A DNA stretch of 64,000 nt from Lanius collurio (GCA_020086605.1 JACBWW010000017.1:3619723-3683722), one strand, 5' to 3'. Positions 38,165-52,301 are shown, counted from the first letter of the stretch. Made by a program: numbers and translations. The notes: generated from the letters alone by a model not told the origin.

Positions 38165-41100
38165 CATCTAGATACCCTACTTGGCAGAACATTGTACTAC
38201 AGCATTAAAAAAAATTATAAGGGAGATGGATAGATTCTGGTCATGTGCAGCAGGATCTACCACTCAAATGATTTATACATCAAAAAAATCTGATGTTTCT
38301 CTTAATAGTATTGCCCTTTCTAAAACAGCAATAGTTATGACAATAAAATGTTTGCAGCATCAGCATTCATTGTTGGAAGGCATCTGCAAACCCCTAACAT
38401 GGTAAAGGCTGAAAGAATCACTCCTTTTTTTTTCCTGGCATTTGCATTTCCCTGAAATAGAGATTTCTTATTGCATCTTATGCACATGCTATGAAACTTA
38501 ACTTCTGTTACCTTAGAACAAATTATAGACTTGATTGCAGCACAGTCTACAAGAATAAGAGATAGTTCCTGCTCCAAAAAGAGTTGGCACTGGAAAAGGT
38601 TTATTTCCTGTGAGTGCAGGAAAAATGTGTTTTGTCCCTTCTGTGGGGCTGCAGTGACTGCAAGGGCATACAAAACTTCCAGCAGCCCCAACCCTCTTTC
38701 TGTATATTTTAGGTACTTAAAAAGACTGTGTAAACAATAAAAGACTGACTGGTCAGGAGAACCTTAAAAAAAAGTTTGTCTTTGTAGAAGAATAAATACC
38801 ATGATCTATGAGAGTTATTTTTTAGAATTATAACTGCTGCCTCTAAGGTTGTGCAATACTGCTTCTCCCAGCATATGAAGTGTCACCACTACCATTAATA
38901 TCTGTCAGGATGGTTACAGATTCTGATTTAGAAAAAAAAAAAAAATAGCAGCATAGCAGAAGTGCTTCTGCTTTTGAAATTGGAGTTTAGCAGCTCCTGT
39001 GAACTGTATTTAGTGCTGTCAATGCAGACAAATATTCACTGCATTTTATTAGAGCAGGCCTCCTGCTTCCTCCTTCCTTTTGGCAGTAGGGCCCGTGCAT
39101 ATTCCCAGCTTGTGCTTAATGCAAATACTTTGAACCTGGATGTGCTCATTTTGGGATAACTTAAATAAAAACCTCCTGAAAGCTTTGGGTTTATTGGGTT
39201 CCTTGAGGACCTCAGTGACAGACATGCACTGGACAGTCTCACTCCTGAAGCACTCCCTGGCTTTGGCTTTGCTGCCAAGCAAAACAAAGGAAACCTCTTC
39301 ACACTGCACTTACTTTTCTTGATAAATAGACAGGTCCAGGCCTGTCAGCCACACGTTTTAGGAAGCTGAGTTCAGGATCAGAGGCACTATTAACCTTTCC
39401 TTAGATACTGTTGGGGAAATGTATCACGGGAACATGACGTGAGCTCTGGGGATGTGGGCAGAGCCTTGGAACATGAGCTGGAACATGAAGAAACTGGTAA
39501 AATATTCCAATAAGATCAATTAACAGAAGGTTTTTATTTTTTTGTGGCAAAATCAGAAGTGGGTAGCTGTTGAGTCATAGATGGCATGATCAGAATAAGA
39601 GAAGAAATCCAAGGAATGAAGATTCTTGTGCAGATAAGCGCACCCAGAACAGGACAAAGGTACAGAATGACACTTTTTTGCAGTCCTGTCATGCCACCCA
39701 CAACCTCATATTGCTGGAAAGTATCACACAAATTGAGGATAGTACAGTCTGTTCACTAAAAAAAACACCAAGCACCATGCTGAAGGCCAGTGGGCTGATG
39801 AAACTGAATACCAAGTGTGACTTTGGGCTGTCAGGTGCACCACGGAAAGGAAGGATTTTTCCCACAGGCATTTTTGCATAGTCATTTACACCCACAAATA
39901 GTGAATATATCACATGGCTATTCCAAGTTAACAGTGTTTTTCACTTATTCTATAAAAGCATAAATGGTGACTCATGCTGCAGGACAAATGAGAGGAATGA
40001 ACCCTTCATTAACAGCCAGATTTAGGGAATGTGTTCCCTCTTGCATTGGAATTAGTGGCTCTCTTTCTAAGCACTCTGGAGCTCACACTGGTGAGGGCCC
40101 CATTCTTCCAAGAGCTTTGTGAGACTTTATTTGTCAAGACTTTGGCTGAGATCAGAGAAAAGCTGAAGCATCTTTCTGAGATGCCAGAAGTGAGAGCTTT
40201 TTTGCATTCTGATCTTCTGACAGATTTTCTCGGATCCAATATCTGCCATTACTTAAACAGTTCAGTTGGCATGTGTGGCCTTCTGCAGGTTGGTCAGAAG
40301 TCAAGAACCATGCTCTTATCATCCAACAATTGGCATGAGAAAGGACAAAATAAAGCAAGATAAATAGAAAATTGCTCCTGGGAATATTTCACTATATTTT
40401 TTATTGCGGAGAGTGAGGATCATTCAGGCTCCTTCTATTTCAGATTTGTTTCTTTTTTGAATTAGACATGCAAGAGAGAGAGAGGTCAGGCACAGCAACC
40501 CAAAGTTCCCCCAGGAAGGATGAAATAGAAGCTACAAAGAGAATAAAAATTTTGGAACCAGGCCCTCTTACTCTCCTGCCCTGCCTCTCCTTTGTGTTGC
40601 CAAAAAAGAACAAACCAGGAGATTTCAAGAGGGAAAGCTTTTCCATTTCCTGAAAATTGGGGTATCTTCAAGGTGATGCAAAACCCACTTGCCCTTCACT
40701 CCCACCTTTCCTGGGAGATGCAGCATGAAATTGGATTGAGCCTGTGCCCAGAGGGCTGCTGCTGTGTGCAGCTCCAGGCTGACACACTCAGGCTCCCAAT
40801 TGCTGCTCTGGGACCCCCCTCAAACACACCCAGGAACCTCCTGGAACCAGAAGGCCTGGCCTGCACATCCCAGTCACTCCTTTCCCTCCCACTCAGCATA
40901 TTTTCCCTCCTTCTCCTGCAACAAAACTCGGTGTACATTTAGCAAACACATTCCCACAATCAAATTTTAATAGACTTTAATTTTCCTCTGTCTTTGCATC
41001 TCCACAGACGGTGACATGAATTTTGCTGGCAATTATATTCTGAGTAACCCAATTAGTCCTGAAATAAAGAACAGTGAACATGGTGTATTTCTAGATCTCA

Positions 41101-41529
41101 TTTATAATGCTTGTAGGTTTTTTTCTTATTTTAAAAGTTTCTCTTTTTTCCTTCTGGTAATTCTCTGCTGCTTATTAGATATAAAAAGATTATACTGATG
41201 TATGTAAAAACATGTTTATTTTATAAACTACAGCTATAATTTTATTTCAAGGTAAATGACTGATAAAGGACAAAAAGGCACATATGTTAGAAGTATGAAA
41301 AAATATTGCTTAAGCTCCCAGTGAGTTGCTCCTCACCTAACCTGATTCCAAATGCAAGAACAGGGAATAGAGCTCAATTATAGGCCAATAATTTTACATA
41401 TTTGGAAGTAAAGAAGAGAAAAAAAAAAGAAAAAGGAAAAATATGCATGCAGAACAAATTTGCGGTAGCAAGTTATTTCCAAGATTCATATGGAATTCAA
41501 CAACCATAGGGATTTTTTTTAAAGGTACT

Positions 41530-41579
41530 TATATATATATATATATATATCTGTATCTATATATATATATATATATATC
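41530..41579. repeat. AT dinucleotide microsatellite, two arms
   Basis: About ten AT repeats, an 8-base break (CTGTATCT), then about nine more AT repeats. It is self-complementary and able to extrude as a cruciform. Confidence 0.95.
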
Positions 41580-42167
41580 TCATGTAACCCACAGAAGGAA
41601 CTTGTATGGAATTCTTAGGGCTTTGAGTTTTCACTGAAAATTTCTTAATAAAATATGGTGGAAATTGGTATCAGCTACCTCAGCATTAAATGATAAAGCT
41701 GGGAATAAAGAAGACTTCTCTTGGACTGTATATACTGTCCTGTTGGAGATATAATTTGTCTATTTTGATATGAACATTTTTCCTTTCTGTGTGGTTATTT
41801 TACTTTGGTAGAGAAGGCCATGGAGGCAATAAATTGGTCATCTTGGCATTGGTATAAGATCTCATTAGTTCTTCTTTCCAAGGTGGAAATTGGGTGCAGC
41901 CCTTCAGCTTGGTAAAATGAGCATGGGTGTGAGTCTGCAACAAGCTGTGACCACAGGTGCTGGGGGCACAAAAGTTCACAGAAAAACTCTGTTAAAGGAA
42001 GGAAGATTCACTTGTGTGGTGAAGAACATGACTAATGCCACTCAAAAGTAGCTTTTAATTAGCAGATGTAGTTTTTGTTACACAATTTGAAACTCAGTTT
42101 GTCAGAGCTAATGAGCAGTGAAGGAAAAGAAGTTTTGGCTTTGTTTGCTGTGTCCTAAAGGTATTCC

Positions 42168-42232
42168 CTGCACGTGCTGGGGGGATTGGGACAATGTGGT
42201 GTGTAAGGTCCCTTCCAACTGCGTGCAAAGAA
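42168..42232 (+). mobile_element. Short CR1 3' tail fragment
   Basis: The segment ending GTAAGGTCCCTTCCAACTGC resembles the last 60-70 bases of CR1 (GGTCCCTTCCAACC) without the terminal octamers. Confidence 0.5.
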
Positions 42233-43320
42233 AGCAAAAAGCTCCTCAGAAGATATGTTGGATAGAGGTAAAGGCTGCTGCATCTCCTCTCTGATCAGAT
42301 TTGAGGTCAATGATGCTCAAACACAATTTTCCTGATGGAGCAGAGGAAAGAGTTTCCTGTTCCTGTATCTGTTATGTTTTCTCCAACCTGATTTTCAGAC
42401 TTGCAATTATAATGACTCCTACTGCTGTTTTTTAAATCACAGAATTTAAAACAATCTAGTTAAAGACACAGACAAACAGTCCCCAAGAGAGGACTGGGAA
42501 CAGGAGACAAATGCCAGATTTTCTCCTATAATGAGCTTTCAAAGCTCATTTCTTGGTATAAAGCTTCCATATCAAAAAAGATGTTGCCACTTTTTCATTT
42601 CTTGTTATGGTATAAAAAGAGTGTTTGGAATATGAAAAAAACTTAGTATTGGATTTACACCAGGAAATGAAGCCAGGGGATCTGGCCAGGAAATACATGC
42701 TCTGAAAAAATGGGCACATCCAGGATGGCAGTGGCTGAGGGGTAAAATACTGGAGATTTAAGATTGTTGCAGTATGAACAGCTCCATGAAATACAATGAA
42801 TCCCTGACAAGTGGTGTGGTTGGGTTTTTTAAGCAGCTCTGAAAACTTTCCAGGATCCACTTCTAATTCTATTTTGCAAACAACCACAGGGCAAATTCAG
42901 GGCATTTCTGTTCTAGAGAGATGCATTCTCCAAACTGGGCTGCTAATATTAACATATCCCCAGTGCCAAGTTTGCAAGTCTGAAGATGCCCTTGTGAAGC
43001 AATGAGATGCTAAATAAATCAAACTGTCTATTATCTCTATAATCTGTCCTGTGTCCAGCATCAGCAGAAGCAGGTGCATCCTCTCAAAAAGCTTTCATAA
43101 AGTGTTCTTTCTCTGCATTTTTAGACACGATTACTTTGCAGTGAATGGATATATTTGGGAATTTTATAAATAAATTACATGATAGAACAATCATAAATAA
43201 ATGCTAGAAGCCACCACACAGTTTTCAAGAAACTATTCAAAAAGGAATTATTATTTCTTTATTTCCAAGCAATAGCAGCATGGTCTCTAATTGCATTGGC
43301 ACAATTGTTTTTTCTCTTAC

Positions 43321-43402
43321 CAGCTGTTGCCCTTTTGGACCCCAACCAGCATACTGAAGCTTTGCATTGCTGACCTCAGGGGGATACAAATTCTGGGGAT
43401 CC
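43321..43402 (-). CDS. DPP6: DPP6 coding exon (82 bp, beta-propeller), second of three
   Basis: The minus-strand exon starts with the last base of a Gly codon and then encodes 27 residues beginning [20 protein letters not shown] and ending with GPKGQQL. This is the DPP6 propeller segment directly after the IPHG of the upstream exon. The length (1 + 81 bases) keeps the frame: phase 2 in, phase 0 out. The acceptor is a clean pyrimidine run, CTCTTTTTGCAG. The donor is CAGCTG|GTAAGAG, a strong consensus. The exon sits between introns of 16.4 and 16.7 kb. Relative to my recollection of mammalian DPP6, the residues after DPQ differ (N-L-Y here against S-L-D), as expected for an ortholog in another vertebrate class. 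No stops or frame lesions are seen. Confidence 0.95.
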
Positions 43403-43440
43403 CTGCAAAAAGAGAAAAGTAAGATTTCAGTTTCAGAAAT
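43403..43440 (-). promoter_or_regulatory. Splice acceptor region of the 82-bp exon
   Basis: The minus strand shows ACTTTTCTCTTTTTGCAG directly before the exon, a near-ideal pyrimidine tract and acceptor. CTGAAAC upstream is a possible branch site but is weaker than those of the other two exons. Confidence 0.6.
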
Positions 43441-45572
43441 GCCCTTGCTTAAGCTGCTGCACACCTGCTTTGGAAATACACCACGAACTTGTAAGATGCC
43501 TTTCAGCCAGATTTCAGCAGACTTTTTAAGAATAAGGTAAAAACTATACTCCTAGCAAGTTTTGGCAAGATCAATCATTTAAGCAACAATTTCTGTTTCT
43601 CATTAATAAGAAGCTAAACACATTAGTTCCACTGCTGACTTGCCTAAGCCTTAAGAATTAGTTCAGGGATGGCAAACAATCTAATTGTATTTATCAACAC
43701 TGATGATGTCCACAAAGGATAAACAAAAATTATATCTTTGAATCCTACTGCCACAAGAAAAATATAATTTCTTCTTCTTCATCCAATGTCTTTTTTGCCT
43801 CATAATTTTTCTTTGAACATGATGGCAGAAAAGATTAGCAACTGTAAGACAATTGATATGAAGCCTGGCTTCAAAGGGAAAAGCTCCTATTAATACAAAA
43901 TATCAAATTTTTTAGAAAATAAAATCAAAATGCTTTTCTTGTTCTCTCATCCATTACTGTCATGTTGCAGCAGAACACAAGTGACACACAGTAAATGCAA
44001 TATAGAAAAAGGAGGCCTTTTTGGTAAATGTCAAAGTAGCATAATGCCATTTTATCCCAGCACAGATAGCATTGCCTTAGCTGTATTTATACTCAGCACA
44101 AATAATTACATTACATATTCTGAAGTCACATTGCAATAACCCCTGTGTATCATAATATCCTACAAACAAGAACTCTAATAAAGCCTGTATAAAATATACC
44201 TCATTAGAAGATCTCAAACTGCTTGAAAAAGTAAGGGTATTATCATCACTGGTCTACAGACAGGCATAACAAGGCAATTTGAGGCTGTCAGCACTGAAAA
44301 CCAGAGAAAAGAGCCAAATCCTGCCTGGCCTTTAAGCAAAAGGCCTCCTTGCACAGGGTTTTCCAGCCCATGTTTTCAAAACAGAACAAAACTGAATGCA
44401 CTAATTAGACACTGAGTGAATTCTCTTTATTGCCTGTTTTGGGGGCTGTGCAGTACCAGAGCCACAGTCCAGCTCTGCACTGTCAGGCAGTCCCTGGGCT
44501 GCACCTTCCCTCTGTGGGGCTGTGGCTGCAGCAAGGACAAACACAGCAGCAAGAGGAATGCTCAGAACTGATTTTGTGTGATCTTCCCACTGTGAAAAAG
44601 CCATCATTTCCTGTGAACTGTTCAAAGGCCAGCCAGAATTGGGGCAGACCCAAGGTGAGGACCTCAATGGCCACAGGTTCCCTCTCCATTGGTCCTGCAG
44701 GTGGAACCCTCACAGTAAAGCTGACAGGTTTGATGGGGGTGGGATGAACTGAGAATGTGGAGGGGCAAAGTGGGCTGTTGATGCTCTGACACTGCAAGTC
44801 TGAGTGCATCATAAGATGCCCAGATAGCTTTTTTTTCTACATGCAAAATGTCATCCACAGCTGCTGCTTGTTGAGCAAAATCCTATCTTCCCTTATGTTT
44901 TTTTTACCCAGAAGGTGACTTTGAGAGCAGCCTAAAGTCTTTTTTGTTATGACAAAAGTATGGCTAAGAGAAGACATAATGCTCATACTGGGAGCAGCCA
45001 CAAAATTCCCTTTCCTGTTAAAAGATGAGCCCTACAACTTGTTCTGGATCTTTTCAAGCTTGTGTGCATTAGCTATTTAAGTTTCCAGTCAGCTATGTGT
45101 GTTAGGAATCAGTCTCTCTGGTTAGCTATCTTGATTATCTCAACTGAGAGTAACCTCTGAGAGTAGAAGGAAAAGAGAAAATCAGTGAATCAAATCAAAA
45201 TCCCTTTTGGGAAAAAAAAATAGCACTTCACTGTTTGTCAAATGAACTGTCTAATTCTTGGGTTATTTTACCCATGGTGAGAAGAAGAGCAAAAATTCCA
45301 AATAAAAGTGGGAAATACCATACATAAATAAAGAGATTATACACACTGTAAGAAGTTAAAGCTGTAATGCTTCAGATGATACAGGTGGAGCTAAGGGACA
45401 AACATGCCAATTACAGCAAATCATTCACACCAGAGCTCAGACAAGTCCTGTCAGTTCTGCTCACTGCATCATCTGTCAGGAGAGGAAAACTCTAATGCAA
45501 TGAGAAATGCTGCATAAACCAGCTTTGGTAGGTGATAAGGCAGAAGGAAAAGCAAAGAGCTGTTCTGCAGAC

Positions 45573-45601
<29 letters not shown>
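45573..45601. repeat. A29 homopolymer
   Basis: An uninterrupted run of 29 A on the plus strand after TGTTCTGCAGAC. No processed-transcript body is recognisable upstream and no target duplication is visible. In the DPP6 transcript it is U29. Confidence 0.95.
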
Positions 45602-45604
<3 letters not shown>

Positions 45605-46204
45605 ATCTTCTCATTCTTGGGTATGGCCAAGGAAAAACAGAATTGCATCTCCTGAGTTCTTTCTCAAGTTGTTTGGTATGGCTGGGAAGCCTTTAGTAGC
45701 AAAATCTTGTTTGCATCCATCCTCATGCTGTGAGCTATTCCCTTCTACCACAGGCTACAAAAGCAGACTCAGATCCTAGTTTCCTCCCACAAATGCTCCC
45801 AAGAGATGGACATATTCACCTTGGTGTATTCTGGCTTCTTCCTCATCTTTTCAAGAGAATCTTCCCTGAAATAGCCACACTCCTTGACCCACTTGCAGCA
45901 CACTTCAGCACCACATGCAAGGGGGTGGAGAACACATCCCTCCTTGCCAAGCCTGATCTCTCAGGCTTCAGACAGATTGCAGGAGCTACCTGGAGATGGG
46001 CTGCACCAGCAGTGGCCAGGGGAAGCTGGGCTGTCAGCAAGCCCAAATGTGGCTCCGTGAATGGAGTCCACTCACTTGTGGACCTCACTGTGAAAGATCA
46101 GATTCCCACACACTGATTTGGGCTACACTGTGTGCATGGTCCATGCTGGAATATCCATGGACTCCTGACCTGGAAGCCCCAAGCAACCCCTTTAAATCCC
46201 ATTA

Positions 46205-46362
46205 TCAGAGATTCACAGATTGCTTTGGGCTGGAAAAGACCTTAAAGATCATCTCATTCCAAGCCCCCCGCCATGGGCAGGGATGCTTCCCATTAGACCA
46301 GGTTGCTCCAAGCCCCATCCAACCTGGCCTTGAACACTTCCAGGGATGGGGTATTCTCTGGG
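46205..46362 (-). mobile_element. CR1 LINE 3' fragment
   Basis: Starts with an octamer-like GATTCACAGATT, then TTTGGGCTGGAAAAGACCTT, CCATGGGCAGGGATGCTTCC, AGACCAGGTTGCTCCAAGCC and CCATCCAACCTGGCCTTGAA. This is the reverse complement of a CR1 3' end truncated at about 160 bp. It is well preserved and hence relatively young. Confidence 0.92.
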
Positions 46363-48258
46363 AAAATTATATCCTAACAAACTATAAGTTAACTTCTTTG
46401 GGCTATTATATCACCTAGAGAGAGAAGGAGGAGGGAGAGTTGTCTGCACATCAGGGCAGGATGGCCACAACTCTCCGATGTTCTCTTTAAGAAAGCTCTT
46501 AGTGATCCTCAAAATGAAAAACCATTTTGGAGAACATTTATCAAACACATTTCCAATTATCTTGTGCTATTCTGGACCTTTATCTCTCCTTTGTTAAATT
46601 TCTGTAGGGGAGTCAGACCAAATGCACACCTGTGTTCCAGGAGCACTCATCCACTTTCCAGTTGCACAAATGGGATCTGATGCCAGTCAGCTCCTTCTGG
46701 GAAGTATGCTATTCCTGCTAAGCTGTAGTCCTCCATAGCTACACCCTTCCATCTCCTCCAAAACAACATGCTTAAAATTCCTCTGTACTTTTTTCCCCGA
46801 ATCAATCAATATTATGGGTCATCTCAGCCTCTCCAAAGAGCCAGTGCTCCTCACAGACTCTCATAATTAGGGTTTGTTTGGATTTGAGCCTGTCCCTTGT
46901 GAGCTCATTTGTGCAGGATACTGGCTTGGAAATGGGCAATTCCAAAGGCAGTCTGTATATCTCTGGCTCCTGGTTATGATGAAGAACCAGCTTCATGGCA
47001 TCCTCACAATATTGTCATTATTTTCTCACAGAAAGGACCTTAATCTTAATTTCCAGCCAAAGAAATAGCAAGGCCTTACTAAACTGTTGTCATTATTTCT
47101 TTCATCTTTTAAAATGATTGATCTTACAGCCTGGGAAAGAGGGGAATAATATGTTTTAGGCCAGATAGAAAATGGAGCAGGGGCTACATAAACTCTTCCA
47201 CATTAAAATGACATTGCCTGGACCAGAGGCTGTTAAATTGTTCCAGACACAGGCGTGACTTCAGGACCGTGTTCAAAAAACATTACTGAAGTAATAAATT
47301 GAGAAATTTGCTTTTTTAAGCAAAGTTTTTTGCCAAAAAGTCTTTCCTCAAAATTTCCTAACTAGGGAAGTTCCCAAGTGCAAGCAGAGTGCTGAGTGCC
47401 AAATCATCTTCACTTGCAACAGAGCTCAGAACAAGTATGTTGAATAAAACAAACTAATCAATCATGTGTTACCTGCATTTCACTTTAAAAATTACTGTGA
47501 TTAATGAGGAACTTGTTTGAAAGAGTTTTTACTATTTTTTGCTGAAATTTTTGTATGTGTGTGTTCCCTCTTCTGACATTTTCTCCTAAAGAAGGTAAAT
47601 TTCCCTCAGAGACTTTGTGGCACTGGTTCTCTTTCTGAGCATAAACATGATTAACTTTTCCATATAAAGTTCTTCAAAAGCTACTAAAAAATACACTGAA
47701 ATTTTCCACTGTAATTGAGGGACTGGCTCCCTTTACTTCAAGAAGAATATTTTACAATGCCAGACTAAATAAGACTGAACCTGATAAAAGCAGTCAAATT
47801 TTGGGGTATGGTATAGGCTGTTGTTCTAAGGTCTGTTTTCATAACTTAATTTTAATTTCAAACACAGAATGACAGGATTGGTATGGAAATTTTTTGAATA
47901 TGTTTCCACTGTGAACAAAAATGCAACAATTTGCACCAAAGACTTCTCTGATATGTCCACCCTCTAAAGAAATATTATAAACTATATATATATGCTTTAT
48001 TGGGGAAGAATTTGAACCTCCTTACTTCACTATGCCATAATTTTGGAAAACATTTACTATATAATTAGTATGTTAAGATGTCAGTAATACATAAAAATTG
48101 AAGAAATAAAGACAGCTACAAAAACATGTGGGGAAGGCAGAAATATCTCCTCTTGTTATTTGCATCAAGCCAGCACTGAATATTTTGAAAGACAACAGTC
48201 CTAAGGGCATCAACTCACAGTACTTTAAGCATTTTTTATGGTTAACTATAAAAAACAA

Positions 48259-48275
48259 TCTATCTATCTATCTAT
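48259..48275. repeat. (TCTA)4 microsatellite
   Basis: Four TCTA units, short. Confidence 0.9.
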
Positions 48276-49318
48276 GTAAACCATCTGTCTCAGCACCAGA
48301 ACTCAATGTCTTCACATCTACTTGTAATAAAATAAAATCAGACAGCAGCTAAGACAGATTTCTTCTTCCTTAAAAAGAGGGAAAGAAAATAGAGAATAAA
48401 CTAGAGAATAAATCTGGAAGGGCAATAAAGAACTGGAAACGTCTTAATATTTAAGAGTTCTTGATGCATAATAAGGAAAAAAAAAGCAAACAGGAGAAAA
48501 TTTGCAAAACCAAATAAAAGCGTGTAAAACATACAGGTTAACTAACAAATTTACAAAGAACCATAGATAAGGACATGGAGGAAGAGGGAAAGATTTCTAA
48601 GAGGCAGGAAGGTAATTCCTTGAGTAGCAAACACACAATTTTAATGAGTTGTTTTTAATGACTTGACACAATTAAATGACTTGTTTACTTCAAAATTCAC
48701 CAAGGAGAAGAGAAGACAGGTGCCATTAAGAAAATTTCTCCCCAGGAGATAAAGAGCCCTGCTGAGACTCACAGTGAGGCAGAATAAAATATCATACAAA
48801 TGGGAATAAAGACTTGCCAGAACAGATAATCAAGAAATCAGACTGTTAGAAGATGCAACAAAAAGAACCCTCATGGAATTCTAATAAAAGTGCTTAATTA
48901 GATGGGAAAGGCTCTTCCATTCATCCAAGCTCATCCACTATTAAATATTTAATTCACACACTCACGCATACACATACTTTCCTTGCAGCACTTTTCAATG
49001 AACAAAAGTAGAAGGAGGTGATGAAAGCAATTTGAACTTATTAATTTCAACTGCAGATGCACATCAATTCATTCAGCTGCTCTCAGAAACATCAGCGTTC
49101 ACCAACTGTTTTTTCCAAGATGGATGAATTTCATGTATTTAGAGTATTAAAGCTCAAAAGCAAGGGAATCTAAAACATTGGTCTCTAATTTGGCAATTCT
49201 TTTGGATTCAGGCCAACAATATGAGCTCAGAGGTCTGCCTGTGTCTGTAACCCCCCCTCAATGTAATATTTGGTGCTGAACCTGAAAAACCTTGCACTTT
49301 ACTAATACCACCTTGAAA

Positions 49319-49390
49319 TCATAGAATCATAGAATGGTTTGGGCTGGAGGGCACTTTTAAGACCATCAAGCTCCAGCCTGCCTGCTGTGG
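49319..49390 (-). mobile_element. CR1 LINE 3' fragment, strongly 5'-truncated
   Basis: ATCATAGAATCATAGAATGG followed by TTTGGGCTGGAGGGCACTTT and AGACCATCAAGCTCCAGCCT. It has two clear octamers at the 3' terminus and is only about 70 bp long. Confidence 0.88.
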
Positions 49391-52281
49391 ACAAAGGCAC
49401 AAAATACAACCACTTGTCAGAAGAGGAGCTACCAACTTCCATTGGTAGTGGTGTAAAACGATGGCACAGAGTTGCCTTTCTAGTCTAAATAAACTGATTT
49501 AAAAGTGCATCAGAGACTGGCACCCAGCTCTGGGTTGGAGGCTGGAGGAGTGCAAAACATTGATCAAAGCCTCTGCGTTTCCCCGAGTAAGCAAACAGTG
49601 GAAATGGACCTTGGACACTGGCAACATTACTTTTAAGAAAATGACATTATCATGTTTCTCATGTGACCCTTCTAAATCACAGAAGACAGAGGGAATTTTT
49701 ATTGTATTTTTAAAAAGAACTTTTGTTCCTGGTGTCATATTTTTTCTCCTAAAGAGACAATGAGAGGCGATAGCACTCAGGTGATAAACGCAGCCACTTA
49801 AAGGCAATTTTCTCTTACTCATATAATTTTCTTTTACTCTGTAGAGCTTTCTCAGTCAGCTCTGACCTCGGTGCTATGCAAGGCATGAGGTAAGGCACTG
49901 GATTGATCAGGGTTTCATGAGTACTTATCTAAAAGAGGGTCATGAAAGAAATGAAAATCTAAAAATTTGAATGCTATAAAGAAGACTAGTCAGAATTGCA
50001 GCTAACCAAAAATCAGCTATTAAAAATATGAGGGGAAAAATGCAGGTTGAAGAGAAAGAACTTGATAAGCACTGAGATGTTTAAGAATGAACTGGGAAGG
50101 TCTTGGATAGCCTGGGTTGAATGTGGTTCTTCTGAGCAACTCTGCCAATCTACAGGAAAGGATGTTTGTGATGAAACCTGAGCATTTTCCATCCAGCTGA
50201 CCTTGTCTGACTTTCAAACACTAATAAAATATGGCAGCATGATGTGATACCCACAAAGAGCAATATGGGGTTATCAGTACATAAAATGAGATACAGAAAC
50301 GATCTCCTACCACCAGAGACAGCAGAAGTGCCTTGTTACAATAAGACTTCACTGGCTGTTAGGTCACATTCCTAATTGGGCAAGAGATTGATTCTTGGGC
50401 TTGTGCTCTAAAATAATTTAAGAGTCTGTATTAATTGGTTTCAAACCAAACCAGAATGACTCAATATTCTCAGTTTTCTATTTGAAAACTAAGTTTTTGA
50501 GCAAATCTTATTTCTTCTCGTGTCAACAGGGTAAGGAGATCCTGGATGTTTGTGGAGGCTCTCAGGAGTATGGGAACATTCTCTAAACACCCTCTCCACA
50601 CACAGACTGTGTCATCATCAGTTAAAATTAACAAAGCACTTAGTTGTGTCATTATTTCCACTTTTTATCAACAGTGATAGGATGATTTTTAAACACCACC
50701 ACAGCTGGCCTGGTTTCAGGTACAGCTTAGAAGTGGGTGGCAAAACACTCTCCTTATTCAAAAGACAAAACCACCCCTCTAGCTCTGCACCTCTGCCCCA
50801 TAATAGAGATGGATAAAGCTGAAGTACCCACACAAGAGGGAATGCTTGCATTTGAAAGGGGGTCTGCCTTCAGGGCTCTGCATATGGAAGGTCCTTTCAT
50901 TCCTCTTATCTCCTTCTCAAGTGTGACAGGGAAAAGCAACCTTTTCTATTGCTGTCTAATCTCAGATTTCTTGTGGAACATTCAGTAAATGTTGGGGTAA
51001 GGGGTGAAGAGGCACCATGGCTGGAGTGACACAGTCTGGGCTATCACTCGGGTATTTCATCACCTTTGCCATTAAGAGACTTTCTCAGTGGTTACTGTGC
51101 CAAGGAAAATTCTGGCTGTAGCATCCATTCTCCACCTAGAGGTCCTCTCTTGCTTTCCAAAATATCCCCATGCCCTTCTTCCCCGTATGTTTTGAGCTCC
51201 CTAGAGGTTCAGGATGCCCATTTTTGGATAACAAGGCTTTATCAGGCTACTAAATTTGGTTAGTGACAACCTGTGGAGGGGCCACAGCACCAAGTAGCAA
51301 GGATACCAGAGAGCCCCAGGACACAGATGGGGTGCATGAAAGCTGTGGCATGGACTGATAGAGCATGGACTGCTACATATTTCTCAGAGGTGGGGCACTG
51401 TACAGCCCTCAGTGCCTGGCACAGGTTCCTATATAGCCCTCACTACGGGACTGAGCCCAGGACTCATTAAATCCCACAACAGTGAGAAAATGCCCATAAT
51501 CTTGCAGGTTTGGGGCCTCAAAATGGACTTTTTTTCAGGTGTCCACAAATGAAACAAGTTTGTTTTTTGTAGAATGCCCATTCTTTGTGCTGTGTAATCA
51601 AACAGCAGTGCACTGAGAGTTTAGTGGGCTGGAAGAGCTTATCACCCAGCCACAGCAAGGAATGATCAAGGCTCACCCTACAGGGTGACTCCACTGACCC
51701 ACAGAAGTGGAGCAAAACCAGCTCCTCAGGGAAACCTGCGTTTCTTGTTCCTGTCCTATTGGTAACCTCATCCAGGACCTGGAACATTCAGGCAAAAATG
51801 CAAACAAAAATTCCTGATTCCCACTATGACAATCCCCCTATGATTTCATTCCTAGGAAGGAGATGAGTGGAAGCAGCATTTGTACAGGCTGTGGTTAGTC
51901 GGTGCTGTGCACCATCATTTTATAAATTCTCTTTCATCCACATTTATTTCCCTTTTCTGTCAAAACTCTCTACTAACTCAACCTTGTTGGTATGGAAAAG
52001 GAGGAATGCCCATGCCAAGGAGCTGATTTTTGGTGGGGGCAGTGCCAGGAAGCACGTGTACCCACTGGCAGTGACTGAGGTTTGGGAGGCTGACCCCAGC
52101 CTGGGGTCCAGAGGAGGTTCATTCATCCTGAAGCACAAAAACATTTTCAAATGCAGACATGTTTCTCACCAGTGAAGCACATTTTATTTGGGATGCAGAC
52201 TTTAATAGGAACCCTACCTCCATTTCAGGGGGTGTTGTCTCAGAAAAACACAATGGGAGACTTTGCTTCAAACCTTTCTTC

Positions 52282-52301
52282 TTTTTTTTTTTTTTTTTTT
52301 T
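52282..52301. repeat. T20 homopolymer
   Basis: Twenty T after CTTTCTTC on the plus strand; a second T-rich run follows at about 52410-52422. Confidence 0.95.

Larger units (their letters stand above)
26627..43320 (-). other. DPP6: DPP6 intron (16,694 bp)
   Basis: This intron is bounded by a GT donor at 43319-43320 and an AG acceptor at 26627-26628 (minus strand). It contains a minus-strand CR1 copy (27.2-28.2 kb), a plus-strand solo LTR (31.3-31.9 kb), a plus-strand CR1 ORF2 remnant (34.7-35.3 kb), an A-rich tract (37.4 kb), a T17 run (38.1 kb), an AT microsatellite (41.5 kb) and a short CR1 tail (42.2 kb). No other exon or gene was recognised on either strand. Confidence 0.9.

Noticed and set aside
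40031..40363. 110-codon plus-strand frame with a helix-like stretch (EIREKLKHLSEMPEVRAFL)
   Set aside because: Looks protein-like but has no family match that I recognise, no intron signals and no promoter. A frame also exists on the opposite strand.
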